In this document: positions 14,538-15,976 of the stretch, piece by piece
How positions within the stretch are numbered: position 1 is the stretch's first letter
How the letters are laid out: each line of letters begins with the position of its first letter
Assembly: GCA_902766085.1 (NCBI GenBank)
Contig: CACXCH010000046.1
Span: 1 to 15,976 of the forward strand
DNA: 15,976 nt
Direction of reading: 5' to 3'
Source of the DNA: an uncultured Eubacteriales bacterium
Lineage (GTDB): Bacteria > Bacillota > Clostridia > TANB77 > CAG-508
Position numbers and translations under genes: made by a program
Notes under the pieces: generated by a model
What the model saw: the letters and a program-made list of their open reading frames with translations, nothing else
Database searches by the model: none
What the model was told of the DNA's origin: nothing

Positions 14538-15976
14538 TTATTCTTTTCTAAAATCTGGCTTATAGTTCTCTCTAAATTTTACTTTTTGTTCAAATGCATA
14601 AGCAGCATTAAATATTTTTCCTTCATCAAATCTTTTTCCAATTAGTTGCATTCCTATTGGCATATTATTTTTGTCTACTCCAGCTGGAATTGAAATTGCT
14701 GGAACTCCAGCTATATTTATTGATACCGTGCAAATATCAGCTAAGTACATTTCTAGTGGGTTATTTGATTTTGCTCCAATTTCAAATGCTGTAGTTGGAG
14801 AAACCGGTGTTAATAAAACATCATATTTTTTGAATGCTTCATTAAATTTGTTAACAACATAAGTTCTAACTTTTTGTGCTTTTTTGTAGTAAGCATCATA
14901 GTAACCTGATGAAAGAACATAAGTACCTAAAATAATTCTTCTTTTTACTTCTTTTCCAAATCCCTCTGTTCTTGAATTTTTGTATAGCTCATCTAGGCTT
15001 GAATAATTTTTGGTTCTATAGCCATATCTTATTCCATCAAATCTTCCAAGATTAGAACTTGCTTCGGCACAGGCTATTATGTAGTATGTTGCAAGTGAAT
15101 ATTTTGCAACATCAAGTGAGCATTCCTCCACATCAGCTCCTAAGCTTTTATAAGTTTCAATTGCTTCTTTTAATTTTGATTTAACTTCTTCATTAATTCC
15201 TTCTCCAAAAAACTCTTTTGGAACACCAATCTTTAAGCCTTTTATATCCTGTTTTAAATATTTTGTGTAATCTTCTTTTTCATGATCAATTGATGTTGAA
15301 TCTTTTTTATCATGTCCAGCTATTACATTTAGTAATATTGCAGAATCAGTAACATCTTTTGTTATTGGTCCAACTTGATCAAGTGATGAAGCAAATGCAA
15401 CTAGACCATACCTTGAAACCAAACCATAAGTTGGTTTTAAGCCAACCACCCCGCAGAATGCTGATGGCTCTCTAATTGATCCTCCTGTATCGGATCCAAG
15501 AGCCCAAGGAACCGTATCTGATGCAACCGCAGCAGCAGATCCTCCAGATGATCCTCCAGGAACTTTGCTTAAATTCCAGGGATTATGTGTAATTTGCATT
15601 GCAGAATTTTCTGTAGAACTTCCCATTGCAAACTCATCCATATTTAGCTTTCCTAAACTTATCAATCCACATTCGTTTGTTTTTTCAATTACAGTCGCAT
15701 CATAAGGTGAAACAAAATTTTCAAGCATTTTTGATGCACAAGTCGTTTTTACACCTTTTGTGCATAAGTTGTCCTTTATTCCAATAGGAATGCCGGCCAA
15801 TTTGTTGTTTCTTCCCTTTTTATCAATTTCTTCTGATTGTTTTAATGCCTCATCAGTTGTTAAAGTAATAAATGCCTTGACACTATCTTCCTTTTCATTT
15901 ATTCTTTTTATATATGCATTAGTTATATCGCTTGATGTTATTTCTTTATTTTCAAGCTTTTGAACTAATTCGTGTA
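14538..15976 (-). CDS. gatA: Glutamyl/aspartyl-tRNA amidotransferase subunit A, partial (N-terminus off right edge)
   Basis: 478 residues are visible and the frame stays open to the right edge. The first visible residues, HELVQKLENKEITSSDI, match the region just after the initiator of GatA, so only about 5-12 residues are missing. A TTG at 15800 inside the conserved block LAGIPIGIKDN is not the start. It is an amidase-signature glutaminase that releases ammonia from Gln and passes it to GatB. Catalytic Lys67 (visible numbering, GIKDN), cis-Ser142 (GGSSGGS) and nucleophile Ser166 (SDTGGSIR) have exactly the spacing of the Staphylococcus aureus triad (75 and 24 residues). GVVGLKPTYGLVSRYGLVAF (175-194) and SSLDQVGP (197-204) are also family blocks. 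gatC would be expected just beyond the right edge. Confidence 0.96.
   Translation of the reverse strand, partial: HELVQKLENKEITSSDITNAYIKRINEKEDSVKAFITLTTDEALKQSEEIDKKGRNNKLAGIPIGIKDNLCTKGVKTTCASKMLENFVSPYDATVIEKTNECGLISLGKLNMDEFAMGSSTENSAMQITHNPWNLSKVPGGSSGGSAAAVASDTVPWALGSDTGGSIREPSAFCGVVGLKPTYGLVSRYGLVAFASSLDQVGPITKDVTDSAILLNVIAGHDKKDSTSIDHEKEDYTKYLKQDIKGLKIGVPKEFFGEGINEEVKSKLKEAIETYKSLGADVEECSLDVAKYSLATYYIIACAEASSNLGRFDGIRYGYRTKNYSSLDELYKNSRTEGFGKEVKRRIILGTYVLSSGYYDAYYKKAQKVRTYVVNKFNEAFKKYDVLLTPVSPTTAFEIGAKSNNPLEMYLADICTVSINIAGVPAISIPAGVDKNNMPIGMQLIGKRFDEGKIFNAAYAFEQKVKFRENYKPDFRKE

Noticed and set aside
14538..15800. gatA beginning at TTG 15800
   Set aside because: That codon is an internal Leu in the conserved block LAGIPIGIKDN. 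The frame continues upstream with recognisable GatA N-terminal sequence to the edge.
1..15976. Defence island, prophage or other novel multi-gene system
   Set aside because: Both strands were read. The genes are housekeeping or ordinary envelope and sporulation functions, with no nuclease, toxin-antitoxin, integrase or reverse transcriptase motifs.

Overview
The window is a stretch of low-GC chromosome from an endospore-forming Bacillota, most likely class Clostridia. The evidence is the very AT-rich base composition, an alpha/beta-type small acid-soluble spore protein, a WalR/WalK-like two-component pair, a RicT (YaaT) homologue next to holB, and GatA/GatB, which marks the transamidation route to Gln-tRNA and/or Asn-tRNA. 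The genetic code looks standard, with tryptophan encoded by TGG. No tRNA, rRNA, insertion sequence, prophage or CRISPR array was found. Intergenic gaps are all shorter than 300 bases.

Layout, left to right. At 1-743 (minus, running off the left edge) is a membrane-anchored protein of unknown function driven by a textbook sigma-A promoter. A divergent promoter drives the only plus-strand gene, an M18 zinc aminopeptidase (959-2362). This ends in a bidirectional terminator shared with a convergent three-gene ABC exporter operon at 2544-6196 (ATPase, permease, GldG-like extracytoplasmic subunit). The ATPase carries an unusual lysine/glutamate-rich tail of about 140 residues. Next, all on the minus strand, come a 2[4Fe-4S] ferredoxin with its own terminator, ricT, holB (DNA polymerase III delta prime) and lepB (signal peptidase I). 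Upstream of lepB are a WalK-like kinase and a WalR-like regulator. The regulator's promoter is embedded in the terminator hairpin of the preceding gene. That gene is a DUF5684-type membrane protein with an Asn-rich tail. Then come the spore protein gene with a strong terminator, a five-unit tandem repeat of about 34 bp that runs into the 3' end of gatB, then gatB, and gatA, which is cut by the right edge.

Working together: most genes are housekeeping (translation fidelity, replication, protein secretion, envelope signalling, sporulation). The parts least explained are the Gld-like ABC system with its charged tail and operator-like promoter, the left-edge surface protein, the DUF5684 protein, and the repeats around gatB. 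I see no convincing previously undescribed multi-gene system. The best leads are at the level of unusual domains and regulatory DNA. Three starts were reset from upstream reading-frame starts because Shine-Dalgarno sequences decide them: ferredoxin (ATG 6497), ABC ATPase (GTG 6196) and holB (TTG 8411).
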